Positions 1-7,276 of a stretch of 10,748 nucleotides of DNA are shown one piece after another (within the stretch, counting starts at the first letter, position 1; each line of letters begins with the position of its first letter). The notes beneath the pieces are model-generated. The model made no database searches. It was given only the letters and a program-made list of their open reading frames with translations, and was not told the origin of the DNA. The position numbers and the translations under genes were made by a program. The stretch spans positions 1 to 10,748 of the forward strand of contig MGYR01000216.1 of assembly GCA_001801825.1 (NCBI GenBank), given 5' to 3'. The DNA comes from Gammaproteobacteria bacterium RIFCSPLOWO2_02_FULL_56_15 (GTDB lineage: Bacteria; Pseudomonadota; Gammaproteobacteria; Eutrophobiales; Eutrophobiaceae).

Positions 1-1
1 T

Positions 2-127
2 ACCAGGCAACATTGTGACTTCCTCGTCCGGCTGCCCATGCGGGGTGCGGTGGAAAGTTTGAATGTCTCGGTGACGGCGGGGATATGTCTTTACGAGGTG
101 ATGCGGCAACGTACCGACGGACACTGA
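2..127 (+). CDS. rlmB: 23S rRNA (guanosine-2'-O)-methyltransferase RlmB, C-terminal fragment
   Basis: This is the last 41 codons of a gene that begins before the window; it ends at TGA 125-127. The visible residues include CDFLVRLPMRGAVESLNVSV followed by TAGICLYEVMRQR. This is the SpoU/TrmH-type SAM-dependent methyltransferase C-terminus, with the SLNVSVA/T segment that forms part of the knotted SAM-binding site. It closely resembles the end of E. coli RlmB, which methylates the 2'-O of a guanosine in the peptidyl-transferase region of 23S rRNA. Position just ahead of the rpsF operon agrees with the usual gammaproteobacterial neighbourhood. TrmH-type paralogues share this motif, but the context and the CLFEAVRQR-like ending favour RlmB. 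Confidence 0.87.
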   Translation, partial: TRQHCDFLVRLPMRGAVESLNVSVTAGICLYEVMRQRTDGH

Positions 128-198
128 TCTGGGCAAGACGATTTCCCATCCATGGATGATCTGCAAGGTGAATTGTCGGTTTGAGAGCAAATGTCAAT

Positions 199-227
199 TT
201 GCAAATACCTCACTGATACTCTAGAAT
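199..227 (+). promoter_or_regulatory. sigma70-type promoter for the rpsF operon
   Basis: The -35 element TTGCAA (199-204) and the -10 element TAGAAT (222-227, one mismatch to TATAAT) are separated by 17 bp. They predict a start near 234 and a leader of about 65 nt before rpsF. A short inverted repeat, GCAAAT-GTCA-ATTTGC (187-202), overlaps the -35 and might be an operator or chance. The stretch 128-198 holds no gene; a 12-bp palindrome CATCCATGGATG lies at 147-158. Confidence 0.55.
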
Positions 228-247
228 CCTGCTCCTTCTGATTCCTT

Positions 248-275
248 GCCCCACCACCGGATCGCAGCGGGGGGC
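248..275 (+). promoter_or_regulatory. candidate S6:S18-binding leader hairpin
   Basis: In the presumed 5' leader of rpsF, GCCCC (248-252) pairs with GGGGC (271-275). The stem can continue as CC (254-255) with GG (269-270), leaving A253 bulged and an unpaired stretch containing CCG (257-259). In many bacteria the S6:S18 complex represses its own operon by binding a leader stem with a bulged CCG that mimics its 16S rRNA site. Position and shape fit that motif. Assignment is by eye, without covariance support. Confidence 0.4.
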
Positions 276-298
276 TACAAACTCATGGGGAATATCCA

Positions 299-790
299 AT
301 GCGACATTATGAAATTGTAATCCTGGTCCATCCGGATCAAAGTGAACAGGTTCCGGCCATGGTGGAGCGGTATCGAACCGTTATCGAATCCACAGGTGGG
401 ATGATCCACCGACTCGAAGACTGGGGTCGTCGCCAGCTTGCCTACCCTATCAACAAAGTGCACAAGGCACATTACGTGCTGATGAATATCGAGTGCAGTG
501 ATGATGTACTTAAGCAATTGCACAGCGCTTTCCGGTTCAATGATGCTGTCATACGTGACCTCATTTTGAAACGTGACAAAGCCGATACCAGTCAATCTCC
601 ATTGTTCAAAATCAAGGAACAGGAAGAGGGCGATAGCTCCCACAGCAAAAATCGGGATGACAATGATCCCTCCGGGGCCGGGGAGATCGGAAATCCGGAT
701 CCCGATACCATTGATGACGGGGTGATGACGGACACACAGGATGATGCACAGGAAACCGGAGATGAATCCGGCGACAACGAAACAGAGTAA
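299..790 (+). CDS. rpsF: 30S ribosomal protein bS6 with long acidic C-terminal tail
   Basis: S6 binds S18 and sits on the platform of the 30S subunit. The N-terminus MRHYEIVILVHPDQSEQVPA, the segment IHRLEDWGRRQLAYPINK (about 36-53) and HKAHYVLMN (55-63) are diagnostic and nearly identical to E. coli S6. The folded ferredoxin-like domain ends around residue 97. The 163-residue product is longer than the usual 95-135 because its last 60 or so residues form a low-complexity tail with about 21 Asp/Glu and few basic residues. E. coli S6 has a shorter acidic tail that RimK extends with glutamates, so a longer encoded acidic tail is noteworthy. GGGGA (287-291) serves as Shine-Dalgarno. First gene of the operon; rpsR follows after 38 bp. 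Confidence 0.97.
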   Translation: MRHYEIVILVHPDQSEQVPAMVERYRTVIESTGGMIHRLEDWGRRQLAYPINKVHKAHYVLMNIECSDDVLKQLHSAFRFNDAVIRDLILKRDKADTSQSPLFKIKEQEEGDSSHSKNRDDNDPSGAGEIGNPDPDTIDDGVMTDTQDDAQETGDESGDNETE

Positions 791-828
791 TCAGCAGATC
801 CACTTGGACTGTTGCAGAGGAACACGAT

Positions 829-1062
829 ATGTCACGCTATTTCAGACGCAGACGTTTTTGCAAATTTACCGCGGATGGGGTGGAGGAGATCGATTACAAG
901 GATATCAACACCCTGAAGAACTATATCACAGAGACAGGCAAGATTGTCCCTAGCAGGATCTCAGGCACCAAAGCCAGGTACCAGAGACAGCTTGCCACTG
1001 CGATTAAACGTGCCCGTTTTCTGGCCTTACTGCCTTACAGCGATTCTCACGATTCCCACTAG
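829..1062 (+). CDS. rpsR: 30S ribosomal protein bS18
   Basis: This 77-residue product has the S18 signature: MSRYFRRRRFCKFTADG at the N-terminus, IDYKDINTLKNYITETGKI (about 21-39), then PSRISGTKARYQRQLATAIK (40-59) and RARFLALLPY (60-69). S18 pairs with S6 on the 30S platform. Length matches the family (about 75). A strong AGAGGA Shine-Dalgarno (816-821) sits 7 nt before the ATG. It directly follows rpsF; the primosomal gene priB found between them in enterics is absent. The C-terminus SDSHDSH is slightly longer than usual and His/Ser/Asp-rich. Confidence 0.97.
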   Translation: MSRYFRRRRFCKFTADGVEEIDYKDINTLKNYITETGKIVPSRISGTKARYQRQLATAIKRARFLALLPYSDSHDSH

Positions 1063-1080
1063 GATATAAAAGGGTATTTT

Positions 1081-1095
1081 CCCGGTTATACCGGG
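1081..1095 (+). other. short perfect hairpin after rpsR
   Basis: CCCGGT-TAT-ACCGGG forms a 6-bp GC-rich stem with a 3-nt loop, 18 nt after the rpsR stop. No U-tract follows, so it is not a standard intrinsic terminator. It could be a transcript-processing or stability element that tunes ribosomal protein levels relative to the membrane protein downstream, but that is inference. Confidence 0.4.
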
Positions 1096-1169
1096 TATGA
1101 CAGTTGTCTGAGCGGTTTATCCTGCCGAGCGGACATTGTGTAATATCCCCTTCTTTGGGCTGCCTTGGT

Positions 1170-2069
1170 ATGCATACACTAGGTAACTATATTATCCGGG
1201 GACGTATGCAGGCTATGGGGATCATCAGTCTCCTGGCGGTTTTCTCCTTGTTGCTGCCTGTGTTGTTCTATCCCTTCATGTATCCTATCTGCGGAGTTCC
1301 GCTTGCACTATTGACCATGCGCCGCGGGCCTGCTATCGGTTTCCAGGTCCTCACCGGCAGTTTCGTACTGACAACCGTGCTCTACTGGTTACTCGGTATC
1401 CGACAGGATGTGATCCAGATAATCGCATTGACAGTATGGCTGCCGGTATACTGCTGCGCTGTAGTGCTGCGACTGACCAATGCCCAGGTCTGGATGATAC
1501 TGGCGGCGGGATTGATAGGAATATTGTCCGTGACAGGTCTGCAACTCTATATGGGCGATGTCGCCGAGTGGTGGCGGGGTGAAGTGGGTCAGATCATGGT
1601 CAACTTCTTAGCAGCGACTGACCAAGCGCAGCCTCAAGAAATACTGGATACCATCTTGTCGCTCATGAATGCACTGATGGTATCGGGTATGATTGTTAAC
1701 CTGATTCTTAGCACCCTGATAGCCAGGTGGTGGCAGTCTCTGCTGTTCAATCCGGGTGGTTTCAAGATTGAATTCGCTGCTATCACATTGCCCCGGGGAC
1801 TGCTGTTAGTGGTGTTTTCACTCGGGATGATACTCCTGCTGGCGGGTCATCAGCAGATTCCATTACTGCGTGACATTCTGATTCTTACCGTAATTCCCTA
1901 TGTTTTCCAGGGAGTTGCGGCGGTACACCGGGCAGTCAGAAAGAAAAACCTGTCTGTCTATTGGCTGGTTTGCATGTATATTCTGATGTTCAGCCTGCCG
2001 ATGATCCTCTTCATAGCCTGTCTAGGTATGATGGATTCTTTGTTTTTCAAAAGAAACGCACATCCCTGA
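1170..2069 (+). CDS. DUF2232-family polytopic membrane protein
   Basis: A 299-residue, very hydrophobic protein with about seven or eight predicted membrane segments (the first at about residues 14-38). Features typical of the gammaproteobacterial DUF2232 proteins encoded between rpsR and rplI are an N-terminal NYIIRGRMQA segment and the motif ARWWQSLLFNPGGF before the last third. YybS-like proteins of this family have no established biochemical role; a transporter-like or S-component-like function has been guessed for relatives. I chose the ATG at 1170 because family members begin just before the xxIIRGR segment; a TTG at 1104 would add 22 residues with no ribosome-binding site. The Shine-Dalgarno at 1170 is also weak (GGG at 1157-1159). 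It ends 56 bp before rplI. Confidence 0.8.
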   Translation: MHTLGNYIIRGRMQAMGIISLLAVFSLLLPVLFYPFMYPICGVPLALLTMRRGPAIGFQVLTGSFVLTTVLYWLLGIRQDVIQIIALTVWLPVYCCAVVLRLTNAQVWMILAAGLIGILSVTGLQLYMGDVAEWWRGEVGQIMVNFLAATDQAQPQEILDTILSLMNALMVSGMIVNLILSTLIARWWQSLLFNPGGFKIEFAAITLPRGLLLVVFSLGMILLLAGHQQIPLLRDILILTVIPYVFQGVAAVHRAVRKKNLSVYWLVCMYILMFSLPMILFIACLGMMDSLFFKRNAHP

Positions 2070-2125
2070 CAAATTTTTGCAGGTGAAGTGATATGATTAG
2101 CAATCAACTGTTACGAGGTTTGGAA

Positions 2126-2578
2126 ATGGAAGTAATACTCCTGGAAAAAATCCATAATCTGGGCAATCTCGGCCAGAAGGTCAAGGTCAAGCCTGGTTAT
2201 GGTAGAAATTATCTGGTCCCACGGGGCAAGGCCGTACCTGCTACGGAAGAGAACTTGGCCCATTTCGAAAGTCGCCGGGCGGACCTTGAGAAGGCACAGG
2301 CGGATGCGGTGGGTAAGGCTGAAATCCGGGCCCGTGAGTTCGATGGGTTTAGCGTGACGATCGCTCGAAAGGCAGGTGAGGAAGGTAAGCTTTACGGTTC
2401 GGTTGGAACCATAGATATTGCCGAGGCGGTAACTGCTGCTGGTAAGCAACTGGCAAAGCATGAGGTCAGGCTACCGGATGGTCCTTTCCGTATGATCGGT
2501 GAATATGATGTCAATCTGCAAATGCATTCAGACATCACCGCCACAATCAAGCTGATCGTTGCGTTGGAGACAGACTGA
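2126..2578 (+). CDS. rplI: 50S ribosomal protein bL9
   Basis: The 150-residue product begins MEVILLEKIHNLGNLGQKVK and contains VKPGYGRNYLVPRGKAVPAT (about 20-39), the rRNA-binding N-domain of L9. A long charged connecting helix (about 41-75) leads to the C-terminal domain with GKLYGSVGTIDIAEAV. Length matches E. coli L9 (149). The ATG at 2126 is chosen because the family's N-terminus is conserved at MxVILL; GAGG (2115-2118) lies 7 nt upstream. An earlier in-frame ATG at 2093 has its own AGGTGA (2081-2086) and would add 11 residues. L9 binds near the base of the L1 stalk and influences frame maintenance. Confidence 0.96.
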   Translation: MEVILLEKIHNLGNLGQKVKVKPGYGRNYLVPRGKAVPATEENLAHFESRRADLEKAQADAVGKAEIRAREFDGFSVTIARKAGEEGKLYGSVGTIDIAEAVTAAGKQLAKHEVRLPDGPFRMIGEYDVNLQMHSDITATIKLIVALETD

Positions 2579-2591
2579 TATTCAATATCAG
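2575..2591. other. perfect 17-bp inverted repeat at the rplI stop
   Basis: CTGATATT-C-AATATCAG spans the rplI stop codon (2576-2578) and the start of the 58-bp rplI-dnaB gap. As RNA it gives a 6-bp stem with a 5-nt loop; as DNA it could be an operator. No U-run follows. Function unknown. Confidence 0.4.
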
Positions 2592-2636
2592 GAATACCGT
2601 TTCAAAATGCTAAAACCCCGCGCTGAAAACTGAACC

Positions 2637-4034
2637 ATGCCGGAACGTGTCCATACAGGTACAGATGCGGAAACAGCGGCACTGAAATTGCCACCACACT
2701 CGCTGGAGGCCGAACAGGCTGTACTGGGTGGCATTTTTCTAGACGGTGAAGCGTGGCTCAAGATTGTTGAACGTGTACGGCAGAACGATTTCTATCGCAA
2801 GGATCACCGCATAATCTTCAACGCAATTACTTCCCTGGAAGCCGAAGGCAAGCCCTTTGATATCGTGACAGTGGCTGAGTGGCTGGAGAGTCACCAGCAA
2901 CTAGACTCGGCGGGAGGTCTTTCCTATCTCGCAGCGCTTGCGGAGAATACTCCCAGTGTAAGCAATGTTGCCGCCTACGCGGATATCGTTCGCAAGCGTT
3001 CCATTCTGCGCCAATTGATCCAGGTAACCACCAGTATCAGCGATGCGGTATACCGTCCCATGGGGCGCACGAGCGAGGAACTCCTGGATCATGCCGAACA
3101 GGCCATATTTGAAATTGCTGAACAGGAAAACCGCGGTCGCCGCGATTTTCAGCAGATCAACGGATTATTATCCGCAGCGCTGGACCGGATTGATGAACTA
3201 TTCCGCAAGAAGAACCCCATCACCGGGGTTGAGACGGGTTTCGATGACTTTGATAAACAAACCGCCGGTTTGCAACCTTCTGATTTGATCATCATCGCCG
3301 GTCGACCATCGATGGGCAAGACTGCATTCGCAATCAATATCGCTGAAAACGCCGCTATCCGAAACAACCTTTCGGTGGCTATTTTCAGCATGGAAATGTC
3401 AGGTGAACAACTCGCCATGCGCATACTGGCTTCGCTGGCACGGATCAACCAGCAAAAGATCCGAACCGGCAGACTGGACAGTGATGATGACTGGGCTCGA
3501 CTCGTGGCGACGGTTTCCATGATGCAGGACAAGAAGATGTTTGTTGATGATACACCTGCGCTTACTCCGGCTGAACTGCGGGCGCGTTGCAGACGCTTAT
3601 ACCGGGAGCAGGGGCTTGACCTGGTGATCGTCGATTACCTGCAATTGATGCAGGTGCCAGGCAGCAAGGAAAACCGTGCCACTGAGATATCCGAGATTTC
3701 CCGATCCCTGAAAGCCATGGCCAAAGAGCTGCGGGTCCCGGTAATTGCGCTCTCTCAGCTCAATCGGAGTCTCGAAGGCAGGCCCAACAAACGTCCGGTC
3801 ATGTCGGATCTGAGGGAATCCGGGGCGATAGAACAGGATGCGGATGTGATCGCCTTCATTTACCGTGATGAAGTTTATAATGAGGATTCGCCGGATAAGG
3901 GCAAGGCCGAGATCATCATCGGCAAACAACGTAATGGACCTATTGGCATGGTCCCGTTGGTTTTTCTGGGCCAATTCACACGCTTTGAAAACTATACCGC
4001 TGCCGTTGGTTTCCATCCGGGGTTTGATGCATGA
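2637..4034 (+). CDS. dnaB: replicative DNA helicase DnaB
   Basis: DnaB is the hexameric ATP-driven helicase that unwinds DNA ahead of the replisome and recruits primase. The 465-residue protein has the N-terminal primase-interaction domain starting at PPHSLEAEQAVLGGIFLD (about 19-36), a linker around 170-195, and a RecA-like C-terminal domain. Walker A is GRPSMGKT (222-229), Walker B LVIVDYLQL (329-337), and DLRESGAIEQDADVI starts at residue 391. No intein interrupts these motifs, although DnaB is a common intein host. Length matches the usual 450-470. The Shine-Dalgarno before the ATG is very poor (CTGAAAACTGAACC), so expression may depend on coupling to rplI. The stop overlaps the alr start. 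Confidence 0.97.
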   Translation: MPERVHTGTDAETAALKLPPHSLEAEQAVLGGIFLDGEAWLKIVERVRQNDFYRKDHRIIFNAITSLEAEGKPFDIVTVAEWLESHQQLDSAGGLSYLAALAENTPSVSNVAAYADIVRKRSILRQLIQVTTSISDAVYRPMGRTSEELLDHAEQAIFEIAEQENRGRRDFQQINGLLSAALDRIDELFRKKNPITGVETGFDDFDKQTAGLQPSDLIIIAGRPSMGKTAFAINIAENAAIRNNLSVAIFSMEMSGEQLAMRILASLARINQQKIRTGRLDSDDDWARLVATVSMMQDKKMFVDDTPALTPAELRARCRRLYREQGLDLVIVDYLQLMQVPGSKENRATEISEISRSLKAMAKELRVPVIALSQLNRSLEGRPNKRPVMSDLRESGAIEQDADVIAFIYRDEVYNEDSPDKGKAEIIIGKQRNGPIGMVPLVFLGQFTRFENYTAAVGFHPGFDA

Positions 4035-5116
4035 CCCGGCCTGCCAGGGTCGTAATCCAGCTACCCTCTCTGCAACATAATCTCTCCCGTGTGCGGCAAC
4101 TGGCTCCCCGAAGTCGGATTATGGCAATCGTCAAGGCGGATGCCTACGGACATGGATTGGTACGGACAGCCACGGCGCTACCCGGAGCGGACGCCTTCGG
4201 CGTGGCCTGCCTGGAGGAAGCGATACAGCTGCGCGAGGCGGGGATAAGCGCACCAATCCTGCTGCTTGAAGGGCCCTATAGTGCCGGTGAGTTGAACCGT
4301 ATAGAGGCACTTAAGCTCCAGATTGTGGTTCATGATGAAAGCCAGCTCGATATGCTGGGCCAAGCCAGGCTGCCGCAACCGGTGCAGGTCTGGATCAAGA
4401 TCGACAGTGGTATGCACAGACTGGGTTTCCCTACTTCCGATACGGAACGGGTCTGGCAGCGGCTCCGGTCCTGTCCTTCGGTTGCACCCGGGATTCGCTT
4501 GATGAGTCACCTGGCCAGGGCCAGTGAGCCGGACAGCCCCATGACTAAAAGACAATTACAAATCTTTAACGAGACCTGCCGGATATTCCCGGCGGAACGG
4601 AGTATCGCCAATTCTGCTGCCATCCTGCTCTGGCCGGACAGCTGCCAGGACTGGGTCAGGCCGGGACTGATGTTGTACGGTGTCTCGCCTGTGGAAGGTA
4701 GGACATCCCGTGATTTTGACTTGGCCCCAGTCATGTCATTCCAGTCGCATCTGATCGCGACCAAAGCATTGCAACGGGGAGATACGGTAGGCTATGGGGC
4801 CGGCTGGGTATGCCCGGAAGATATGACCGTCGGCATAGTTGCCGCAGGCTATGGGGATGGTTTTCCCAGGCATTCCAGCTCCGGTTGCCCTATCCTGGTG
4901 AGTGGAATTCGAACAACTATCATCGGACATGCCTCGATGGATATGCTGAGCGTCGACCTGCGTGCTATCCCTGCTGCAAAGGTGGGAGACCCCGTCGAAC
5001 TCTGGGGCTCGCGATTACTGATCGAGGAAGTAGCGGCTCATGCAGGCACGATACCTTACGAATTGATGTGCGGAGTTCACAAACGTCTCCGCTTCGAAGA
5101 ACATGGCCAAGACTAG
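4031..5116 (+). CDS. alr: alanine racemase
   Basis: Pyridoxal-phosphate enzyme that interconverts L- and D-alanine for peptidoglycan synthesis in the cytoplasm. The N-terminal barrel carries the PLP lysine in AIVKADAYGHG (K35) and the KIDSGMHRLG motif (123-132). The C-terminal beta domain has the catalytic tyrosine in VGYGAGW (Y255) and the GHASMDMLSVDL segment near residue 300. The 361-residue length is typical. The start codon overlaps the dnaB stop (ATGA, 4031-4034), with GGGG (4019-4022) as a possible ribosome-binding site, so translation is probably coupled to dnaB. The dnaB-alr pairing is also found in Pseudomonas. The sequence does not show whether this is the only racemase or a catabolic (DadX) copy; the location favours the biosynthetic one. 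Confidence 0.96.
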   Translation: MTRPARVVIQLPSLQHNLSRVRQLAPRSRIMAIVKADAYGHGLVRTATALPGADAFGVACLEEAIQLREAGISAPILLLEGPYSAGELNRIEALKLQIVVHDESQLDMLGQARLPQPVQVWIKIDSGMHRLGFPTSDTERVWQRLRSCPSVAPGIRLMSHLARASEPDSPMTKRQLQIFNETCRIFPAERSIANSAAILLWPDSCQDWVRPGLMLYGVSPVEGRTSRDFDLAPVMSFQSHLIATKALQRGDTVGYGAGWVCPEDMTVGIVAAGYGDGFPRHSSSGCPILVSGIRTTIIGHASMDMLSVDLRAIPAAKVGDPVELWGSRLLIEEVAAHAGTIPYELMCGVHKRLRFEEHGQD

Positions 5117-6485
5117 AAACCAATACACTTGTGCTGCCTGCGGAGGTGTCAGCCCCAAGTGGACAGGCCAATGTCCCGACTGCAACTCATGGAACACGCT
5201 TGAGGAAGTTCCTGTTGAACCAGCGGCAGGGAACCGTGCCGCCCGGTTTCAGAATGTCGTCACCAACCCTGCAAAGGTCAGTAGGCTGGATGAATTCGCC
5301 ACAGTGAACGAGGTTCGTATCTCGACTGGTATCGCTGAGCTGGATCGGGTCCTCGGCGGTGGACTGGTACAGGGCTCAGTCACCCTGGTTGGAGGGGATC
5401 CGGGTATAGGTAAATCCACACTCCTGATCCAGGCACTTTCCTCCATCGCCGGCCATAGTGGAACACCGACTCTCTATATCAGTGGCGAAGAGTCTGCTGA
5501 TCAGGTCTGCCTGCGGGCTAGGCGCCTCGGGTTGGAGCTTTCTGTTTTGCCTATACTCACAGAAAACAGTCTCGAACGTATCCTGCCCATAATCTCGGTA
5601 GAAAAGCCCCGTGTATTGGTATTCGATTCCATCCAGACGGCATATACCGATCTTTTACAATCCGCTCCAGGCTCGGTGGGACAGGTACGCGAATGTGCCG
5701 CACAATTGGTACGGCTGGCAAAACAGTCAGGCATTTCCGTATTTCTTGTGGGACATGTCACCAAGGATGGCTCTATTGCCGGTCCCAGGGTCCTGGAGCA
5801 CATGGTGGATACAGTCCTCTATTTCGAAGGGGATCCCGGCAGTCGTTACCGTGTGATCCGCTCCATCAAAAACCGTTTTGGCGCGGTGAATGAACTGGGT
5901 GTCTTTGCCATGACCGACAGGGGCTTGCGGGAGATCACCAATCCCTCAGCAATCTTTCTGGCAACGCATGATGAGCAGGTCCCTGGCAGTGTTGTAACAG
6001 TGACGCGGGAAGGAACGCGACCTCTGCTCGTGGAGATCCAGGCGCTGGTCGACCCGAGCGCCCTGTCAAATCCACGCCGGGTTAGCGTAGGATTGGAGCA
6101 GAATCGCCTAGCGATGCTGTTGGCGGTGTTGCACCGTCATGCCGGGATATTCAGCGGTGACCAGGATATCTTTGTCAACGCTGTAGGCGGCGTGAGAATC
6201 ACCGAGACGGCTGCGGATCTCCCAGTCCTCCTTGCAGTGTTGTCCAGTATGCGAAATACACCGCTCCCCGCAGGATTGGTGACCTTCGGTGAGATTGGTC
6301 TGTCTGGTGAGGTCCGTCCCGTGCAAAATGGACCGGAACGGCTGAAGGAGGCGCAGAAGCATGGATTCCGAGTGGCGATTGCCCCGGTCGGCAACTGCCC
6401 CGCGAAGGGTATTCCGGGATTGGATCTCATCCCGGTATCCAGGCTCACAAAGGTATTGGATTATCTTAGCGGCAACCATTCCTGA
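5103..6485 (+). CDS. radA: DNA repair protein RadA (Sms)
   Basis: RadA is a DnaB-like/RecA-like ATPase that promotes branch migration and processing of recombination intermediates. The 460-residue protein has all hallmarks: an N-terminal C4 zinc finger (C10, C13, C24, C27), Walker A GDPGIGKST (98-106), the RadA-specific KNRFG motif (256-260), and a C-terminal Lon-protease-like domain from about residue 300, including VGGVRITETAADLPVLLAVL. Length matches the family. Its start lies 14 bp inside alr, in another frame, preceded by a GAAGAA purine stretch, so it is probably translated by coupling. It is the last gene of the plus-strand block. The 43-bp gap to the convergent gene shows no clear hairpin plus U-run terminator. 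Confidence 0.97.
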   Translation: MAKTRNQYTCAACGGVSPKWTGQCPDCNSWNTLEEVPVEPAAGNRAARFQNVVTNPAKVSRLDEFATVNEVRISTGIAELDRVLGGGLVQGSVTLVGGDPGIGKSTLLIQALSSIAGHSGTPTLYISGEESADQVCLRARRLGLELSVLPILTENSLERILPIISVEKPRVLVFDSIQTAYTDLLQSAPGSVGQVRECAAQLVRLAKQSGISVFLVGHVTKDGSIAGPRVLEHMVDTVLYFEGDPGSRYRVIRSIKNRFGAVNELGVFAMTDRGLREITNPSAIFLATHDEQVPGSVVTVTREGTRPLLVEIQALVDPSALSNPRRVSVGLEQNRLAMLLAVLHRHAGIFSGDQDIFVNAVGGVRITETAADLPVLLAVLSSMRNTPLPAGLVTFGEIGLSGEVRPVQNGPERLKEAQKHGFRVAIAPVGNCPAKGIPGLDLIPVSRLTKVLDYLSGNHS

Positions 6486-6528
6486 ACAGACGGTATGCAG
6501 GACAGGAAAGCTTAGGGATCCTCGGCCA

Positions 6529-7095
6529 TCAATAATCGGTTTTTTCAGGAACTGTTTCAGCAAGGATAGCCTTGAACAAAGACTGGTATTCCTGGTCAAG
6601 GATTCTACCGAAAATAGGATCATCAACCGTCTTGATTGCTGCGTCTATGTGCCGCCAGTCTTCCAGCCCAAGCAGTTTTTCCGCCACCTGGAACAGGTAG
6701 CCTTCCTCGATATCCATGTGCGCTTGATAGGATGCGATGTAGTTATTTAGCTGCCGTACAAAATTTTCCCGGGGAAAAATGGCGCTGCCCTGAATTTGTT
6801 TGATTTCATCGAGAATCGCTGTACCGTTTTTTGCGATCTGCTGGTGTTCAGAGCTTACCCTGTTGATCAACTCGGTGGTAGCCTTTTCACGGATCTTCAG
6901 TATCTCGAAGATTTGTTCTTCGTGGGGATGATGGTAGATATCCGGGTAGTTGATGAAGTACTGCATGATATCCGCGAGGGTCTGGTAATTGGTAAACTCG
7001 CCACATGCCAGTCGACTGTTCTGCTCCGAGAGGAGAGTCAACAGCTTCGTAATATTCCGGTGGTCGTTTCGCAGGCTGGAGATGATTTCCGACAT
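6529..7095 (-). CDS. hemerythrin-like (HHE) di-iron protein
   Basis: A 188-residue, mainly helical protein with the metal-ligand pattern of a hemerythrin four-helix bundle: H12 in LRNDHRNI, a HHPHEE cluster (H55, H56, H58, E59, E60), H84 in SSEHQQI, and H126/E130 in AHMDIEE. Such domains bind a non-haem di-iron centre and take part in oxygen or NO sensing, iron handling or repair of damaged Fe-S clusters. No signal peptide is seen, so it is probably cytoplasmic. The C-terminal 50 residues, after the bundle, contain DWRHIDAAI and DDPIFG, which I associate with the stand-alone HHE-domain family. It converges on radA and diverges from the BPSS1780-like gene. The Shine-Dalgarno is weak (GGA about 10 nt before the ATG). 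The exact ligand set and function are not resolved. Confidence 0.88.
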   Translation of the reverse strand: MSEIISSLRNDHRNITKLLTLLSEQNSRLACGEFTNYQTLADIMQYFINYPDIYHHPHEEQIFEILKIREKATTELINRVSSEHQQIAKNGTAILDEIKQIQGSAIFPRENFVRQLNNYIASYQAHMDIEEGYLFQVAEKLLGLEDWRHIDAAIKTVDDPIFGRILDQEYQSLFKAILAETVPEKTDY

Positions 7096-7165
7096 AGACT
7101 GGTCCGATGCAGATACTGATACAAAAGGGAGCTCAAGCGATCATTCTATACTGCATAGTGGCATC

Positions 7166-7185
7166 AGTATATTCCGGAGTATGCT
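7166..7185. promoter_or_regulatory. imperfect palindrome in the divergent control region (possible operator)
   Basis: AGTATATT-CCGG-AGTATGCT is a 20-bp dyad with 6 of 8 arm positions symmetric. It covers the -10 of the minus-strand promoter and reaches an extended -10-like TGCTATATT (7182-7190) on the plus strand that could serve the divergent BPSS1780-like gene. A factor bound here could control both genes. No known operator consensus is matched with confidence. Confidence 0.3.
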
Positions 7186-7195
7186 ATATTGCCAA
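7166..7195 (-). promoter_or_regulatory. candidate sigma70 promoter for the hemerythrin-like gene
   Basis: Reading the minus strand, the -35 TTGGCA (complement of 7190-7195) and the -10 TATACT (complement of 7166-7171) each have one mismatch to consensus and are 18 bp apart. They predict a start near 7160 and a leader of about 60 nt. Confidence 0.5.
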
Positions 7196-7276
7196 CGGTC
7201 GTATCTGTGGGCGTGGACCTGGACAATCTCTTATTTATCCAGGGCTGTTTTTTCACTTTCCTTGGAGATCGATCTA

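Noticed and set aside
275..643. Minus-strand open frame of 122 codons opposite rpsF
   Set aside because: It lies opposite a certain ribosomal protein gene and shows no recognisable motif; it is a shadow frame.
1104..1169. TTG start adding 22 residues to the DUF2232 protein
   Set aside because: There is no Shine-Dalgarno, and family members start close to the xxIIRGR segment.
2637..4034. Intein in DnaB
   Set aside because: Walker A, Walker B and the DLRESG motif are contiguous and total length is normal, so no insertion is present.
6486..6545. Intrinsic terminator between radA and the hemerythrin-like gene, suggested by the T-run near 6540
   Set aside because: The T-run is part of the hemerythrin coding sequence (Lys/Glu codons on the minus strand), and no complementary 5' arm precedes it.
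6989..7276. Longer N-terminus for the BPSS1780-like protein
   Set aside because: The extension lies partly opposite the hemerythrin gene, lacks a well-placed ribosome-binding site and does not resemble the family's N-terminus.
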